A stretch of DNA of 64,000 nucleotides from Pseudorhizobium xiangyangii (GTDB lineage: Bacteria > Pseudomonadota > Alphaproteobacteria > Rhizobiales > Rhizobiaceae): the NCBI RefSeq assembly GCF_020531965.1, contig NZ_JAJAWH010000005.1, positions 1-64,000 of the forward strand, written 5' to 3'. The stretch's first letter is position 1. Each line of letters opens with the position of its first letter. The position numbers were made by a program, and so were the translations under genes. Below, one piece after another: positions 17,088 to 26,383 of this stretch. A model generated the notes under the pieces. The model saw only the letters and a list, made by a program, of their open reading frames with translations, made no database searches and was not told the DNA's origin.

Positions 17088-18602
17088 TTATTCTGCGGCT
17101 GCGCGCGCTTCGTCAATGTCCGGCGCATCGGCCGCACCCGGCGCAGTTTCCGCCTGAAGGTCCGGAAACGCGACAACGCGCTTGCCGGAGAAGTCCGAAT
17201 GGACGACGACCAGTCCCTGCTCTTCGAAATAGCCAAGCAGGCGACGGGCGCGACGGGCCGAATGAGTGCCATATGCCTTGGCAATTCGTGCATCCGAAGG
17301 GCACGCCTCGCCGCCAATGGCAGCCTTCGCCATCATGAGGAAGACACCCTGAAGGTCGTCCGAGACATCAGCGGACAGTGATAGTGCCGTGGCCCATGCC
17401 TCGGTCGAGGCCATCTCCGGATCGACGCCGGCGCGGACAACCGCTACGCGCCGACGGAAGTCCGACAGCGCCATGGGCGGACCGGGCAATCGCCGCATCC
17501 GTGCCCGTACCAGAAAGTCCTGGTAGAGCGCGGCGTCCGTCCGATAGCCGGATTGCGGATCATCGAGGATCTCGGACAAGACGCCAGTCAGCCGTTCCTC
17601 GCGTTCCTCGGGCGAAAGCTCGGGCTGGGCCACTCTTGGCTCGGCCGGAGACGGGGCTGCTGCCGGTGCCGCGCGCGAAAGTTCAGCGAGGATGTCGGTC
17701 GTCGGACGCGGTGCCGGCGGAGCGCGACGGACGAGTGGCCGCGTGAATTCCTCCGGGTCGGGCGTGAAGATCAGGTCCTCGACGTCCTGCGGCGCATTCG
17801 GCAGCGGCACAAGCTTCGGGCTCGACGATCGGGCCGACGTCTCCACCGTGCCGATGACAATGGGCAGCGGACGGCGCGACAGCGCGGGGCCGAGCGCCAC
17901 GAAGTTTCCGCGCTTCAGATCACGGAACATCTCCGCCTGCCGCCTGTCCATGCCGAGCAGATCGGCGGCGCGCGCCATGTCGATATCGAGAAAGGTTCGG
18001 CCCATCAAAAAATTCGAGGCCTCGGCCGCCACGTTCTTGGCAAGCTTGGCGAGGCGCTGCGTGGCGATCACGCCGGCCAGGCCGCGTTTTCTGCCGCGGC
18101 ACATCAGGTTGGTCATCGCGCCGAGCGACATCTTGCGCGCCTCTTCGGACACGTCGCCGCTGACGGACGGAGCAAACATCTGTGCCTCGTCCACCACCAC
18201 CAGGACGGGATACCAGTATTCGCGGTCGGCATCGAAGAGGCCGTTGAGGAACGCACCGGCTGCGCGCATCTGCTCCTCGACGTCGAGACCTTCCAGCGAC
18301 AGCACGCACGACACGCGGTGCTGCCGAATACGTGTCGCGATGCCGATCAGCTCGGCTTCTGTCCGTTCGCCATCGACGACGACATGACCGTACTTGTCGG
18401 CAAGCGTGACAAAGTCGCCCTCAGGATCGATGATGACCTGCTGCACCCACTGCGCAGACTGTTCGAGAAGCCGACGCAGAAGATGCGACTTCCCCGAACC
18501 GGAATTTCCCTGGACAAGCAGGCGCGTCGCCAGCAGCTCTTCGATATCGAGCTTGGCCGGAGTGCCCCCGGACACTGTCCCCATATCGATGCCGACCTGC
18601 AC
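17088..18602 (-). CDS. HerA-type (DUF87) ATP-binding protein
   Basis: A 504-residue P-loop ATPase of the HerA/FtsK superfamily. Walker A is GNSGSGKSHLL (about 33-43) and Walker B is LVVVDEAQMF (about 133-142), followed by RKRGLAGVIATQRLAKL, the sensor region typical of the family. A Pro/Ala-rich linker (about 285-325) leads to a C-terminal helical part that looks like a winged-helix reader (about 420-480). HerA proteins pump or unwind DNA, often with the nuclease NurA, but no NurA gene is here. The GTG start at 18602 has GAGG 8 nt upstream. Confidence 0.8.
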   Translation of the reverse strand: MQVGIDMGTVSGGTPAKLDIEELLATRLLVQGNSGSGKSHLLRRLLEQSAQWVQQVIIDPEGDFVTLADKYGHVVVDGERTEAELIGIATRIRQHRVSCVLSLEGLDVEEQMRAAGAFLNGLFDADREYWYPVLVVVDEAQMFAPSVSGDVSEEARKMSLGAMTNLMCRGRKRGLAGVIATQRLAKLAKNVAAEASNFLMGRTFLDIDMARAADLLGMDRRQAEMFRDLKRGNFVALGPALSRRPLPIVIGTVETSARSSSPKLVPLPNAPQDVEDLIFTPDPEEFTRPLVRRAPPAPRPTTDILAELSRAAPAAAPSPAEPRVAQPELSPEEREERLTGVLSEILDDPQSGYRTDAALYQDFLVRARMRRLPGPPMALSDFRRRVAVVRAGVDPEMASTEAWATALSLSADVSDDLQGVFLMMAKAAIGGEACPSDARIAKAYGTHSARRARRLLGYFEEQGLVVVHSDFSGKRVVAFPDLQAETAPGAADAPDIDEARAAAE

Positions 18603-18787
18603 TGCGCGAACCTCGTATACTGTCTCTGGATGGTGACGCGGCGTTCGCGACTTTCGATGCTTAGCAGGGTTCTAGATTCGTTTCGCCCCGCAACAGTGAA
18701 AATGCACAGGCTTTGCAGCCATGCGAAATTGAAGTGCCGGAAACAGCCGAAACGATTCCACCTGCCGCAATACCCCCTTGCGACGGG

Positions 18788-19426
18788 TTACGCGGCAGCG
18801 GCGCGCTTGAAGCCGAGCGTCAACAAACCCGCCCCGATCATCAAGGAACCTCCGGTGCGGTTGACGATCCGCTGCACCTTCGGCTTGCGGATCGTGTCGC
18901 GCGCCATGGAGGCGAGCATGCCGTAGAGCGCCGCATTCAGCGTCGCAAGAACCAGGAAAGTCGTTTCGAACACCGCCATCTGGAAAAACAACGGCTGGGA
19001 CAGGTCAAGAAACTGCGGCAGGAAGGCGACGAAAAAGACAATGCTCTTCGGGTTAAGCGCCGTCACCACATAGGTATGGAGGAATATGCGAAACGGCCGT
19101 TCCTTCGCCACCGCAGCGTCATCCAGATCCACCTTTTCCGTGATCGGCGCGCGCCAGAGCTTGATGCCGAGATAGATCAGATAGGCTGCACCGACCCATT
19201 TCAGGACTGTGAAGAGCGCAGCAGACGTCGCGAGCAAAGCTCCCAGCCCGAGCATCGACGCGGTCATCGCCGTGAAATCCCCGAGCGCCACGCCCGCTAC
19301 CGTTGCCGTCGCCACCTTCCGGCCGTGCCCGAGCGCGTAGGAAATCACCAGGAGGATAGTCGGGCCGGGGATGGCAAGCAGCACGGCCGACGCAGCGACA
19401 AAGGCGAGCCAGTTTTCGATAGTCAT
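18788..19426 (-). CDS. LysE/RhtB family amino acid exporter
   Basis: A 212-residue inner-membrane protein with about six hydrophobic segments. The hallmark AIPGPTILLVISYALGHGR occurs in the first helix-loop, and LNPKSIVFFVAFLPQF in the middle. Members export amino acids or homoserine lactones. The ATG at 19426 follows GAGGAGG at an ideal distance; a longer frame starting at 19459 runs into that ribosome binding site. A second family member is at 57142. The substrate is not predictable. Confidence 0.9.
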   Translation of the reverse strand: MTIENWLAFVAASAVLLAIPGPTILLVISYALGHGRKVATATVAGVALGDFTAMTASMLGLGALLATSAALFTVLKWVGAAYLIYLGIKLWRAPITEKVDLDDAAVAKERPFRIFLHTYVVTALNPKSIVFFVAFLPQFLDLSQPLFFQMAVFETTFLVLATLNAALYGMLASMARDTIRKPKVQRIVNRTGGSLMIGAGLLTLGFKRAAAA

Positions 19427-19488
19427 GGGATCCCTCCTCGGATGGAGGAAGCAAGCCACCGAATTCCGCGATTGGCAAGTGTCTGCAA

Positions 19489-20298
19489 CTAGAGAACTTT
19501 AAGCCCAAACCCCTGCATGAGCCTGCGCGTCGCAAAATCCGGAGTGCCCGAGGTGAACACCGCAAAATCCGGCTCGGAGAGCAGAGGTTCTCGCGGGCCG
19601 CTGCGTTGCTGCGGCAGCAGGGATATGGCGCGACGGGCGATAGCTTCAGCGGGATCGATCCAGTCGACCGGCCAGGGCGCGGCTTTGCGCATCCGGTTGA
19701 CGAGGAACGGATAGTGGGTGCAGGCAAGTACGACGATATCGGTGCGACGTCCGTCCTGCTCGATGAAGCAGGGCTCGACCTCTTCCCTGACGGCAGCTTC
19801 ATCGACAAAACCGTCGCGCATGTAAATCTCGGCGAGCCCAGCCAGGCGTTCGCTGCCGACGAGACGGACATGCACCTTCGACGCCCACTCACCGATCAGG
19901 TCGCGGGTATATTGCCGTTTCACGGTGCCGGGAGTTGCGAGCACCGAGACCAGACCCGATCGGGTGCGTTCTGCCGCCGGCTTGATCGCGGGAACAGTCC
20001 CCACAAACGGCGTGTTCGGAAATGCCGCGCGCAAATCCGCAAGAACCAGCGTCGATGCCGTGTTGCAGGCGATGACCGCAATCTCCGGATCGTATCTGGC
20101 GATGAGGCCTTCAAACAACTTCACGATGTGTTCGCGAAGCAGTCCTTCCTCCCAGCCGCCATAGGGAAAACCGGCGTCGTCGGCGATATAGATGAAGTGG
20201 CGCTCCGGCATCAGTACCCGCGCTTCACGCAGCACCGTCAGACCGCCGATGCCCGAATCGAACATCAGCACCGGCCTCGAGCCATTATTCGCCGTCAT
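19489..20298 (-). CDS. murI: glutamate racemase
   Basis: A 269-residue cytoplasmic enzyme making D-glutamate for peptidoglycan. The two catalytic cysteines are Cys78 in ACNTAST and Cys193 in ACTHYPF, with [13 protein letters not shown] at the N-terminus carrying the acid/base Asp. I set the start at 20298, which makes the gene overlap the end of trmJ by 14 bp. A GAGGGGA ribosome binding site sits inside the trmJ coding end, so the two genes are translationally linked. Confidence 0.95.
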   Translation of the reverse strand: MTANNGSRPVLMFDSGIGGLTVLREARVLMPERHFIYIADDAGFPYGGWEEGLLREHIVKLFEGLIARYDPEIAVIACNTASTLVLADLRAAFPNTPFVGTVPAIKPAAERTRSGLVSVLATPGTVKRQYTRDLIGEWASKVHVRLVGSERLAGLAEIYMRDGFVDEAAVREEVEPCFIEQDGRRTDIVVLACTHYPFLVNRMRKAAPWPVDWIDPAEAIARRAISLLPQQRSGPREPLLSEPDFAVFTSGTPDFATRRLMQGFGLKVL

Positions 20299-21121
20299 TC
20301 CCCTCGATCTCCCCCGCATCCGCGGCTTTCTTCTGTCTAGGCACCACCTTTTTGGCCCACTTCCGCGGGAACCGATCGAGCGACGAGATTACACCGCGAA
20401 AGACGCTGACTTCCTGCTCGGAGAACCCCCGGCGCGATATGACGGCGCGGAGGTTGTCGACCATTTTGGGCTTCTTCGCGGGAGGATGGAAATAACCGCG
20501 GGCATCGAGTGCCTCTTCCAGATGTTCGAAAAGGCCGAACACCTGCTCCTTGGTCGAGGGGCGTTGACTGACCGGATCGAACGCCGTGGCGGACAGGTCC
20601 TCGATACCCGTCTTCATCCACTCGTAAGACATCAAAAGCACAGCCTGGGCGATATTGAGCGACGCGAAAGCAGGGTTGACGGGGAAAGTGACGATCTCGT
20701 CCGCCAAAGCCACCTCTTCATTCGAGAGGCCCCAGCGCTCACGGCCGAACAGAATGCCGGTCCTCTCGCCTTCGTTGAATTTCGTTCTCAGTGTGTCGGC
20801 AGCCGAAACCGGCGACCGAACCGGCTTGAACCCGTAGCGTTCGCGCGCCGTCGTGGCGTAAACGAAGTTGAGGTCGGCGACCGCTTCCTCCAGCGTTTCG
20901 AAAACCTGAGTCGCATCGATCACGTGATCGGCCTTGGATGCCGCCGAACGCGCCTTCTCACTCGGCCAACCGTCACGCGGTTTGACGAGGCGCAGTTCGG
21001 CCAGGCCGAAATTGGCCATCGCCCGTGCAACCATGCCGATGTTTTCGCCGAGTTGCGGCTCGACCAGGATAATTGCCGGCCCTTCCGCAATGAGTTTACG
21101 CTCGCTGTTTGTGCCTGACAT
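20285..21121 (-). CDS. trmJ: tRNA (cytidine/uridine-2'-O) methyltransferase TrmJ-like
   Basis: A 278-residue SPOUT-class RNA methyltransferase that methylates ribose at tRNA position 32 in characterised homologues. Motifs are [18 protein letters not shown] near the N-terminus, [13 protein letters not shown] in the middle and the knot signature [22 protein letters not shown]-terminal extension ending in basic and acidic residues is longer than in E. coli TrmJ. The start at 21121 (MSGTNSER) is preferred over an upstream Met at 21175. It overlaps murI downstream. Confidence 0.9.
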   Translation of the reverse strand: MSGTNSERKLIAEGPAIILVEPQLGENIGMVARAMANFGLAELRLVKPRDGWPSEKARSAASKADHVIDATQVFETLEEAVADLNFVYATTARERYGFKPVRSPVSAADTLRTKFNEGERTGILFGRERWGLSNEEVALADEIVTFPVNPAFASLNIAQAVLLMSYEWMKTGIEDLSATAFDPVSQRPSTKEQVFGLFEHLEEALDARGYFHPPAKKPKMVDNLRAVISRRGFSEQEVSVFRGVISSLDRFPRKWAKKVVPRQKKAADAGEIEGNDGE

Positions 21122-21210
21122 TCTCAATCCGTCCGTTTCGCAGGCCGCAATAGCGGGCATCGCCCCCATCGACAAGGGTTCCCGAAGTGCGTGTCGCTTG
21201 ATCTTTCCGG

Positions 21211-22047
21211 CTATCGCGGATCACAGCTCTGCTTTTCAAGAAGCTCAAGCTTCGACAGATTGCCCGACAGAACGAAATCGCCGTAGTCCATGGTCAGGTC
21301 GCGTGTGATGCCATTCTCGTAAAGTTTGAAGGACATGCTGTAGACCGGTGTCGTGTCTCCCGATGTACCCTCGCTGAAATAGGCGATGGTGACGGGCCAG
21401 TAGGTGGCCTTGGCGAATTCGCCGGCCTTTCCGGCATCGTCGGCATCCTGAGGCTTGGGCGCCTGCTGGGGTCCGATCACGGTATTGGTGATCATGCTCT
21501 GGTCGCCATTCTCCGATCCGTCGAAGAGTCGGGTTTCGAAGAAGCGATTTCCGGCACGCGCGTTCTTGATGACCTCCAGCATGTGCTCGGTCGGGAAATC
21601 GCTGGCGACGAGCTCTACCTCCCGCGCATCCGGCTGCGTGATTGCGACTTTCACCTTGGCATCGGCCTCGGTGGCCTCGCCGCTAACTTCCTTATCGAGC
21701 TGCTCGTCGGTAAACGACTTCGTCTCGAAGCGGAACTCGCGCTTGTCGAGGTCTTCGAATGTCTTCGTCTGCTGGTCGGTCAGCCGACTTTCCTCGCCGG
21801 TATTGATGCGGGTCACGAACCGGAAGTTGGTGGTGAAGCCGGTGCATGCCGAGCCGGTGAATTCATAGACCATCCGGCCGCTCATGCCATCGATGCCGGA
21901 TCGCTCGGAGGAGTCCTTGAGCTCAAGATCATAGACGGCACGGTGCGGCACAAGACCGGCCGCCCCTTCCACCCCGGCCCAAGCCGGTGCCGGCCCTCCA
22001 GCAGCGAAACCAAGAAGCAGGATCGCTGCTCGCCCCGAGTAGTACAT
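21211..22047 (-). CDS. eipB: cell envelope integrity protein EipB (DUF1849)
   Basis: A 278-residue periplasmic protein of the DUF1849 family. The signal peptide (about 1-24) ends in AWA. The conserved PHRAVYDLEL and GRMVYEF openings are followed by alternating beta-strands. Cys68 and Cys275 are the only mature cysteines and match the conserved disulfide described for Brucella EipB, a beta-spiral protein needed for envelope integrity and virulence. The ATG at 22047 follows AGGAGATA. It is divergent from the RidA-like gene. I infer an envelope-maintenance role from the Brucella work. Confidence 0.9.
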   Translation of the reverse strand: MYYSGRAAILLLGFAAGGPAPAWAGVEGAAGLVPHRAVYDLELKDSSERSGIDGMSGRMVYEFTGSACTGFTTNFRFVTRINTGEESRLTDQQTKTFEDLDKREFRFETKSFTDEQLDKEVSGEATEADAKVKVAITQPDAREVELVASDFPTEHMLEVIKNARAGNRFFETRLFDGSENGDQSMITNTVIGPQQAPKPQDADDAGKAGEFAKATYWPVTIAYFSEGTSGDTTPVYSMSFKLYENGITRDLTMDYGDFVLSGNLSKLELLEKQSCDPR

Positions 22048-22157
22048 TCATTATCTCCTGTTGGACTCATCGCCGGTGTTATAAGAACGCCATCCAGCAA
22101 GGTTATGGCCTTGAATGCCGGATTTTCATTACCTTGACAACAAACCTGGAGCCGAAC

Positions 22158-22628
22158 ATGTCCGACACCATCGAGAGCCGCCTCAAGGACCGAGGCATTA
22201 CACTTCCTGTTGCGGCAGCCCCCGCGGCGAACTATCTGCCGTTCACCATCAGCGGCAACACACTTTATCTGTCAGGCCAACTGCCCATGGAAAACGGCAA
22301 AGTTGCGGTCACCGGCATTGTCGGGCGCGATGTCGATGTCGCAGCCGCCCAGCGCGCCGCTGAACTTTGCGCCATCAACATCCTCGCGCAGGCCAAGGCG
22401 GCGCTCGGTGGAGACCTCGGCCGCATTCGCCGCATCCTGAAACTCAACGGCTTTATCGCGTCCATGCCGGAGTTCACGGAACAGCATCTCGTCATGAACG
22501 GAGCCTCGAACCTCATCGCCGATCTCCTGGGTGATGCCGGCAAGCACGCCCGCGCCGCCGTCGGCATGGCTGCGCTGCCGCTCAACGCGTCCGTCGAAAT
22601 CGACGCCATCATCGAGATCGACGCATGA
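22158..22628 (+). CDS. RidA/YjgF/TdcF family protein (long subgroup)
   Basis: A 156-residue protein with the RidA fold and the longer YjgH-like form. LYLSGQLPMENGKV is the family strand, AAELCAINILAQAKAAL is the long helix, and GMAALPLNASVEIDAIIEI is the C-terminal strand. The archetypal arginine for imine hydrolysis is replaced in this subgroup, so deaminase activity is uncertain. The ATG at 22158 follows a GGAG. Its stop overlaps the next gene by ATGA, indicating translational coupling. Confidence 0.88.
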   Translation: MSDTIESRLKDRGITLPVAAAPAANYLPFTISGNTLYLSGQLPMENGKVAVTGIVGRDVDVAAAQRAAELCAINILAQAKAALGGDLGRIRRILKLNGFIASMPEFTEQHLVMNGASNLIADLLGDAGKHARAAVGMAALPLNASVEIDAIIEIDA

Positions 22629-23350
22629 CGTCCGCATCCTGGATCAAGGACGTTCCCGTCGCCCATCGCGGCTATCATGACATGAACAAGGCCGTTTGGG
22701 AAAACACGCTCTCGTCCTTCTCCCGAGCCGTCGAGGCGGGTTTCGCGATCGAATGCGACCTGCAGCTTGCGTCCGACAGCGTGCCGGTCGTCTTCCACGA
22801 CCACACCCTCGAGAGGCTCTGCGGCATCAACGGCGACGTCAGAGAGCGCACATCGCAGGAACTCGGGTTGCTCTCCGTCGGCGGAACCGCCGACAAGATC
22901 CCGACGCTGAAACAGATGCTCAAGCGGGTCGCCGGCAAGGTTCCGCTCGTCATCGAGATCAAGGGGCGCCCCGGCGAGGACGAGGGCTTCGTCGAGGCGG
23001 TTCTGGAGGTGCTGGAGGGATACGAGGGAAAGGTCGCGCTGATGAGCTTCGACCATCATATCCTGAAAGATCTCAAGGCAGCCGGCGCACCCTACCCTTT
23101 CGGCCTGACCGCCGAAGGGGCCAAACCGGAAGACTTCTTCCGGCATGACGAGGCCATGCATCTCGGGCTGGACTTCATCTCCTACTTCCACGGTCACCTG
23201 CCCAACAGCTTTGTCACCGCCCAGAGACAGTCTGGCATTCCGATAATCACATGGACGGTGAGGGATGAAAACGCCTGCGCACATACCTATACTCATGCGG
23301 ACCAGATGACCTTCGAGGGCTTTGACCCACGGGAGACCGTAATCGCCTAG
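22625..23350 (+). CDS. glycerophosphodiester phosphodiesterase
   Basis: A 241-residue TIM-barrel enzyme without a signal peptide, so it is cytosolic. VAHRGY at the N-terminus, the IECDLQLASD segment with the metal-binding acid pair, VVFHDHTLERL with the catalytic His, and VIEIKGRP are the GDPD core motifs. It hydrolyses glycerophosphodiesters to glycerol-3-phosphate and an alcohol. It starts within the previous stop (ATGA) and is followed one base later by the acyltransferase gene, so the genes form one operon. Confidence 0.93.
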   Translation: MTSASWIKDVPVAHRGYHDMNKAVWENTLSSFSRAVEAGFAIECDLQLASDSVPVVFHDHTLERLCGINGDVRERTSQELGLLSVGGTADKIPTLKQMLKRVAGKVPLVIEIKGRPGEDEGFVEAVLEVLEGYEGKVALMSFDHHILKDLKAAGAPYPFGLTAEGAKPEDFFRHDEAMHLGLDFISYFHGHLPNSFVTAQRQSGIPIITWTVRDENACAHTYTHADQMTFEGFDPRETVIA

Positions 23351-23351
23351 G

Positions 23352-24566
23352 ATGACAGGACCTCTATCCATCCGCATCGAAAACAAGTTTGCCGCGATCG
23401 CGCCGGAGCGCTGGTCGCGGCTTTCCGGGACATCGAGATCCACTCCCGGCGCCTACAATCCGTTCGTCTCCCACGCCTTCCTCTCAGCACTGGAAGAATC
23501 CGGCTCGGCGTCTGCGAAAACGGGTTGGCTGGGAAACCACCTGATGCTTGAAAACGAGGACGGCGAACTGCTCGGTGCCATCCCCAGCTATTTGAAGAGC
23601 CATAGCCAGGGCGAATACGTCTTCGATCACGGCTGGGCGGATGCTTTCGAGCGGGCTGGCGGCAGTTATTACCCCAAGATTCAATGCAGCATACCCTTCA
23701 CGCCCGCCACCGGTCCACGCCTCCTGACGGTGGATACCGGAGACCGGGAGGCAATCCAGCTGGTGCTTGCAACCGGTCTCCAGCAGGTGACACGTCAGCT
23801 CGGCGTCTCCTCCGCACACGTGACGTTCTTGCCGGAGAACGAACTTCCAGCGTTCGAGGAGGCGGGCTACCTGCACCGGACAGACCAGCAGTTTCACTTC
23901 ATCAACGACGGCTACGCAGACCACAACGCCTTCCTCGACACGCTCACCTCCCGCAAGCGCAAGGCGTTGAAAAAGGAACGGCGTACAGCGCTGGAGAACG
24001 GCATTACCATAGACTGGCTCACGGGCAGCGACCTGACCGAGGACGTCTGGGACCAGTTCTTCGCCTTCTACATGGACACGGGCAGCCGCAAATGGGGACG
24101 CCCTTACCTCACCCGCAGCTTCTATTCGCTGATCGGCGAACGCATGGCTGTGGACGTCCTGCTGGTGATGGCCAAGCGCGACGGGCGCTACATCGCCGGC
24201 GCGATCAACTTTATCGGCTCAGACACCCTCTTCGGCCGACATTGGGGATGTACCGAAGATCATCCCTTCCTGCACTTCGAAGTCTGCTACCATCAGGCCA
24301 TCGATTTTGCGCTCGCCAACAAGCTGAAGCGGGTCGAAGCCGGAGCGCAGGGCGAACACAAGCTGGCGCGCGGCTACCTTCCGGTGACGACGCATTCGGC
24401 GCACTACATCGCCCATGCCGGCTTGAGGCGCGCCGTGGCCGACTACCTCGAGCGCGAGCGGCGTGATGTGGAAGATGTCGGCGACTATCTGGAGGCCCAC
24501 AGCCCTTTCAGGAAGGGCGAGCGGCAGCAAGACAAAGCAATAGACGAAGGAGAGGAATGCCAATGA
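23352..24566 (+). CDS. DUF482 / COG3146 GNAT-fold N-acyltransferase
   Basis: A 404-residue protein of the predicted N-acyltransferase family COG3146 (sometimes called peptidogalycan biosynthesis protein). It has NPFVSHAFLSALEESGSA near the N-terminus, KRKALKKERRTAL in the centre, FYMDTGSRKWGRPYLTR and VEAGAQGEHKLARGY toward the C-terminus. The fold relates to FemAB/GNAT enzymes, but the acceptor is unknown. It ends overlapping the HIT gene start by ATGA, so all four plus-strand genes from 22158 are linked. Confidence 0.88.
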   Translation: MTGPLSIRIENKFAAIAPERWSRLSGTSRSTPGAYNPFVSHAFLSALEESGSASAKTGWLGNHLMLENEDGELLGAIPSYLKSHSQGEYVFDHGWADAFERAGGSYYPKIQCSIPFTPATGPRLLTVDTGDREAIQLVLATGLQQVTRQLGVSSAHVTFLPENELPAFEEAGYLHRTDQQFHFINDGYADHNAFLDTLTSRKRKALKKERRTALENGITIDWLTGSDLTEDVWDQFFAFYMDTGSRKWGRPYLTRSFYSLIGERMAVDVLLVMAKRDGRYIAGAINFIGSDTLFGRHWGCTEDHPFLHFEVCYHQAIDFALANKLKRVEAGAQGEHKLARGYLPVTTHSAHYIAHAGLRRAVADYLERERRDVEDVGDYLEAHSPFRKGERQQDKAIDEGEECQ

Positions 24567-24988
24567 GCGGCCAGCCCTATGACGAAAACAACATTTTCGC
24601 GAAAATCCTGCGTGGCGAGATCCCCTCGCACAAGGTCTACGAGGACGACCACACCCTCGCCTTCATGGACGTGATGCCTCAGGCGCCGGGACATCTTCTC
24701 GTGGTGCCGAAAGCACCGTCACGCAATCTGCTCGATGCGGATCCCGCCGTCCTGGCAAAGACGATCGCTATCGTCCAGAAGCTGGCGCAGGCCGCGCAGG
24801 AAGCGTTCGAGTCGGACGGCGTGTTCGTTGCACAATTCAACGAGGCCGCAGCGGGCCAGACGGTCTACCACCTGCATTTCCACGTGATCCCGCGCAACGA
24901 GGGCGAGCCGCTGAAACCGCATTCCGGCAAAATGGAAGACGGCGAAGTCCTGAGGGCCAATGCCGAGAAGGTCAAAGCCGCCCTCTGA
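24563..24988 (+). CDS. HIT family nucleotide-binding hydrolase
   Basis: A 141-residue histidine triad protein. The triad HLHFHVIP near residue 95 is the active-site motif, and NIFAKILRGEIPSHKVYED is the conserved opening. These proteins hydrolyse nucleoside phosphoramidates or similar dinucleotides (Hint branch). Of two ATGs I chose 24563, because GGAGAGG is 7 nt before it and only 1 nt before the ATG at 24557, and because it gives a 4-nt overlap with the upstream stop. Confidence 0.92.
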   Translation: MSGQPYDENNIFAKILRGEIPSHKVYEDDHTLAFMDVMPQAPGHLLVVPKAPSRNLLDADPAVLAKTIAIVQKLAQAAQEAFESDGVFVAQFNEAAAGQTVYHLHFHVIPRNEGEPLKPHSGKMEDGEVLRANAEKVKAAL

Positions 24989-25047
24989 CAAGAGCAAGTG
25001 CAATCGAGATGGCGGCTCAAGGGCCGCTATCTCTTGTCCGGCAGTCA

Positions 25048-25911
25048 TCAGGCAGGGTTCACATAGCCGCTCCGCTGCGGAAACGGCCACTCCTTCAACA
25101 GATTCATATCCGGTCGGAAGACCTCCACCTTCAGCGGATGGCACGCCGCCGTATCGCTGGAGTGCGTCGCGCCGCAATCGCCGCCAGGGCAGGCCGACAG
25201 CGCTCCCAGCAGGTCGATTTCCGCGAAGAACTCCAGATAATCGCCAGGACGAACCGGGCTTGCCTTCATGAAGTACTGATGCGTGTCCTTGGTGAAACCG
25301 GTGCACATGAACACGTTCAGCACGTCATGCACATGGGGCTCGGCCTCGCCGAACGGCAACCCCGTCGCGCCCGCCAACGCCCGGCTGAGATTGGAATGGC
25401 AGCAATTGTGATACTCGGTGCCGTTGAGAAGCTGATTGGTGTAGGGATCGCAACGCGTTCCTATCACATCATGCACGCCGGCCCCGTCATCGTCCCAGCC
25501 ATACCAGCCAAGCGTGTCATGGGTGATCGTCGCCATCGGTTGCAACGATGGCAGCGTGCTCCACAACCGATCGCCGGCGGACACGTGCGTGGCATGCAGC
25601 GCCCGCGTCTTGCCGCTGAAGAAGCGTTCGTTCAGATCGTTCGCGTTCCAGAGATTGAGGTCCCCCACCTGTGGACCGTCGATGCTGACGATCCGGAAGA
25701 AATGCCCCTTCGGCACCGAGAAGGCCCGGCCATCGCGCGGCGGCACGATCACCTCGTCGATCTTCTCCAGTGTTCTTCGTGCCTGCGCCAGAACAGCCAG
25801 ATCCGGGGGAACCAGCGTCCCGTTGGGATAGACGACGACAGGCTTGCGAGCCCGCCGTTCGGCCGCATCGGCGGGCGTCTGCGATTGATGGTTGAGCATC
25901 GTGTCTGTCAT
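25048..25911 (-). CDS. DUF1989 (urea carboxylase-associated) family protein
   Basis: A 287-residue protein of the DUF1989 family, members of which flank urea carboxylase or ethanolamine/taurine-type operons. Likely ligand-binding residues cluster in YHNCCHSNL, PHVHDVLNVFM and CPGGDCGATHS, suggesting a metal site. The fold begins with EVIVPPRDGRAFSV. No urea carboxylase or allophanate hydrolase gene is visible in the window, so it is unlinked from the usual partners. The start at 25911 has only a weak ribosome binding site. Molecular function unknown. Confidence 0.8.
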   Translation of the reverse strand: MTDTMLNHQSQTPADAAERRARKPVVVYPNGTLVPPDLAVLAQARRTLEKIDEVIVPPRDGRAFSVPKGHFFRIVSIDGPQVGDLNLWNANDLNERFFSGKTRALHATHVSAGDRLWSTLPSLQPMATITHDTLGWYGWDDDGAGVHDVIGTRCDPYTNQLLNGTEYHNCCHSNLSRALAGATGLPFGEAEPHVHDVLNVFMCTGFTKDTHQYFMKASPVRPGDYLEFFAEIDLLGALSACPGGDCGATHSSDTAACHPLKVEVFRPDMNLLKEWPFPQRSGYVNPA

Positions 25912-26044
25912 GTCGTGTCCGTGCAGGGAGGGCTCAGTGGCTTAATGCGCGTGAGACTGCGCAAGAGGGGTACGACTGGCAAGCCTATTTTCAGCCATGA
26001 GCGACCGGTGCACCCGATAATTTGGGGGCAAGCAACAAGCGGCC

Positions 26045-26383
26045 TCAGTCCAACCAGTAGAGCCCGGCGCCAAGCAGCAGCGTCGAGGTGACGACCGCCA
26101 CGCCCACCCGCTGGCCAGCCAGGAGAAAGGCTGCGAACCCTACCCCGGCGGCGCCAACCCGCAGCCACAAGGGGGCGTCCGCAAGCGTTCCTGCGGGAAA
26201 GACGATCAGTTTCGCGGTCACCGCCATGACGAGCGCGGTGGCAACCGCCCTCACCCAGTAGAGCGCCTCGGAATCCTCATCCAGCCGGTTGCCGGTCAAC
26301 ACGCCCAACCAGCGCCAGATGTCGGTCGCCAGCCAGCCGGCCACGGCAATGACCACGTAAGCCCACCACCACTCGCCGTTCAT
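26045..26383 (-). CDS. azlD: AzlD family small membrane subunit
   Basis: A 112-residue inner-membrane protein with about four hydrophobic helices and the ALYWVRAVATALVMAV segment typical of AzlD/AygD. With AzlC it forms a branched-chain amino acid exporter in characterised systems. Its ATG overlaps the azlC stop as ATGA (26383-26380), showing coupling. Confidence 0.88.
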   Translation of the reverse strand: MNGEWWWAYVVIAVAGWLATDIWRWLGVLTGNRLDEDSEALYWVRAVATALVMAVTAKLIVFPAGTLADAPLWLRVGAAGVGFAAFLLAGQRVGVAVVTSTLLLGAGLYWLD

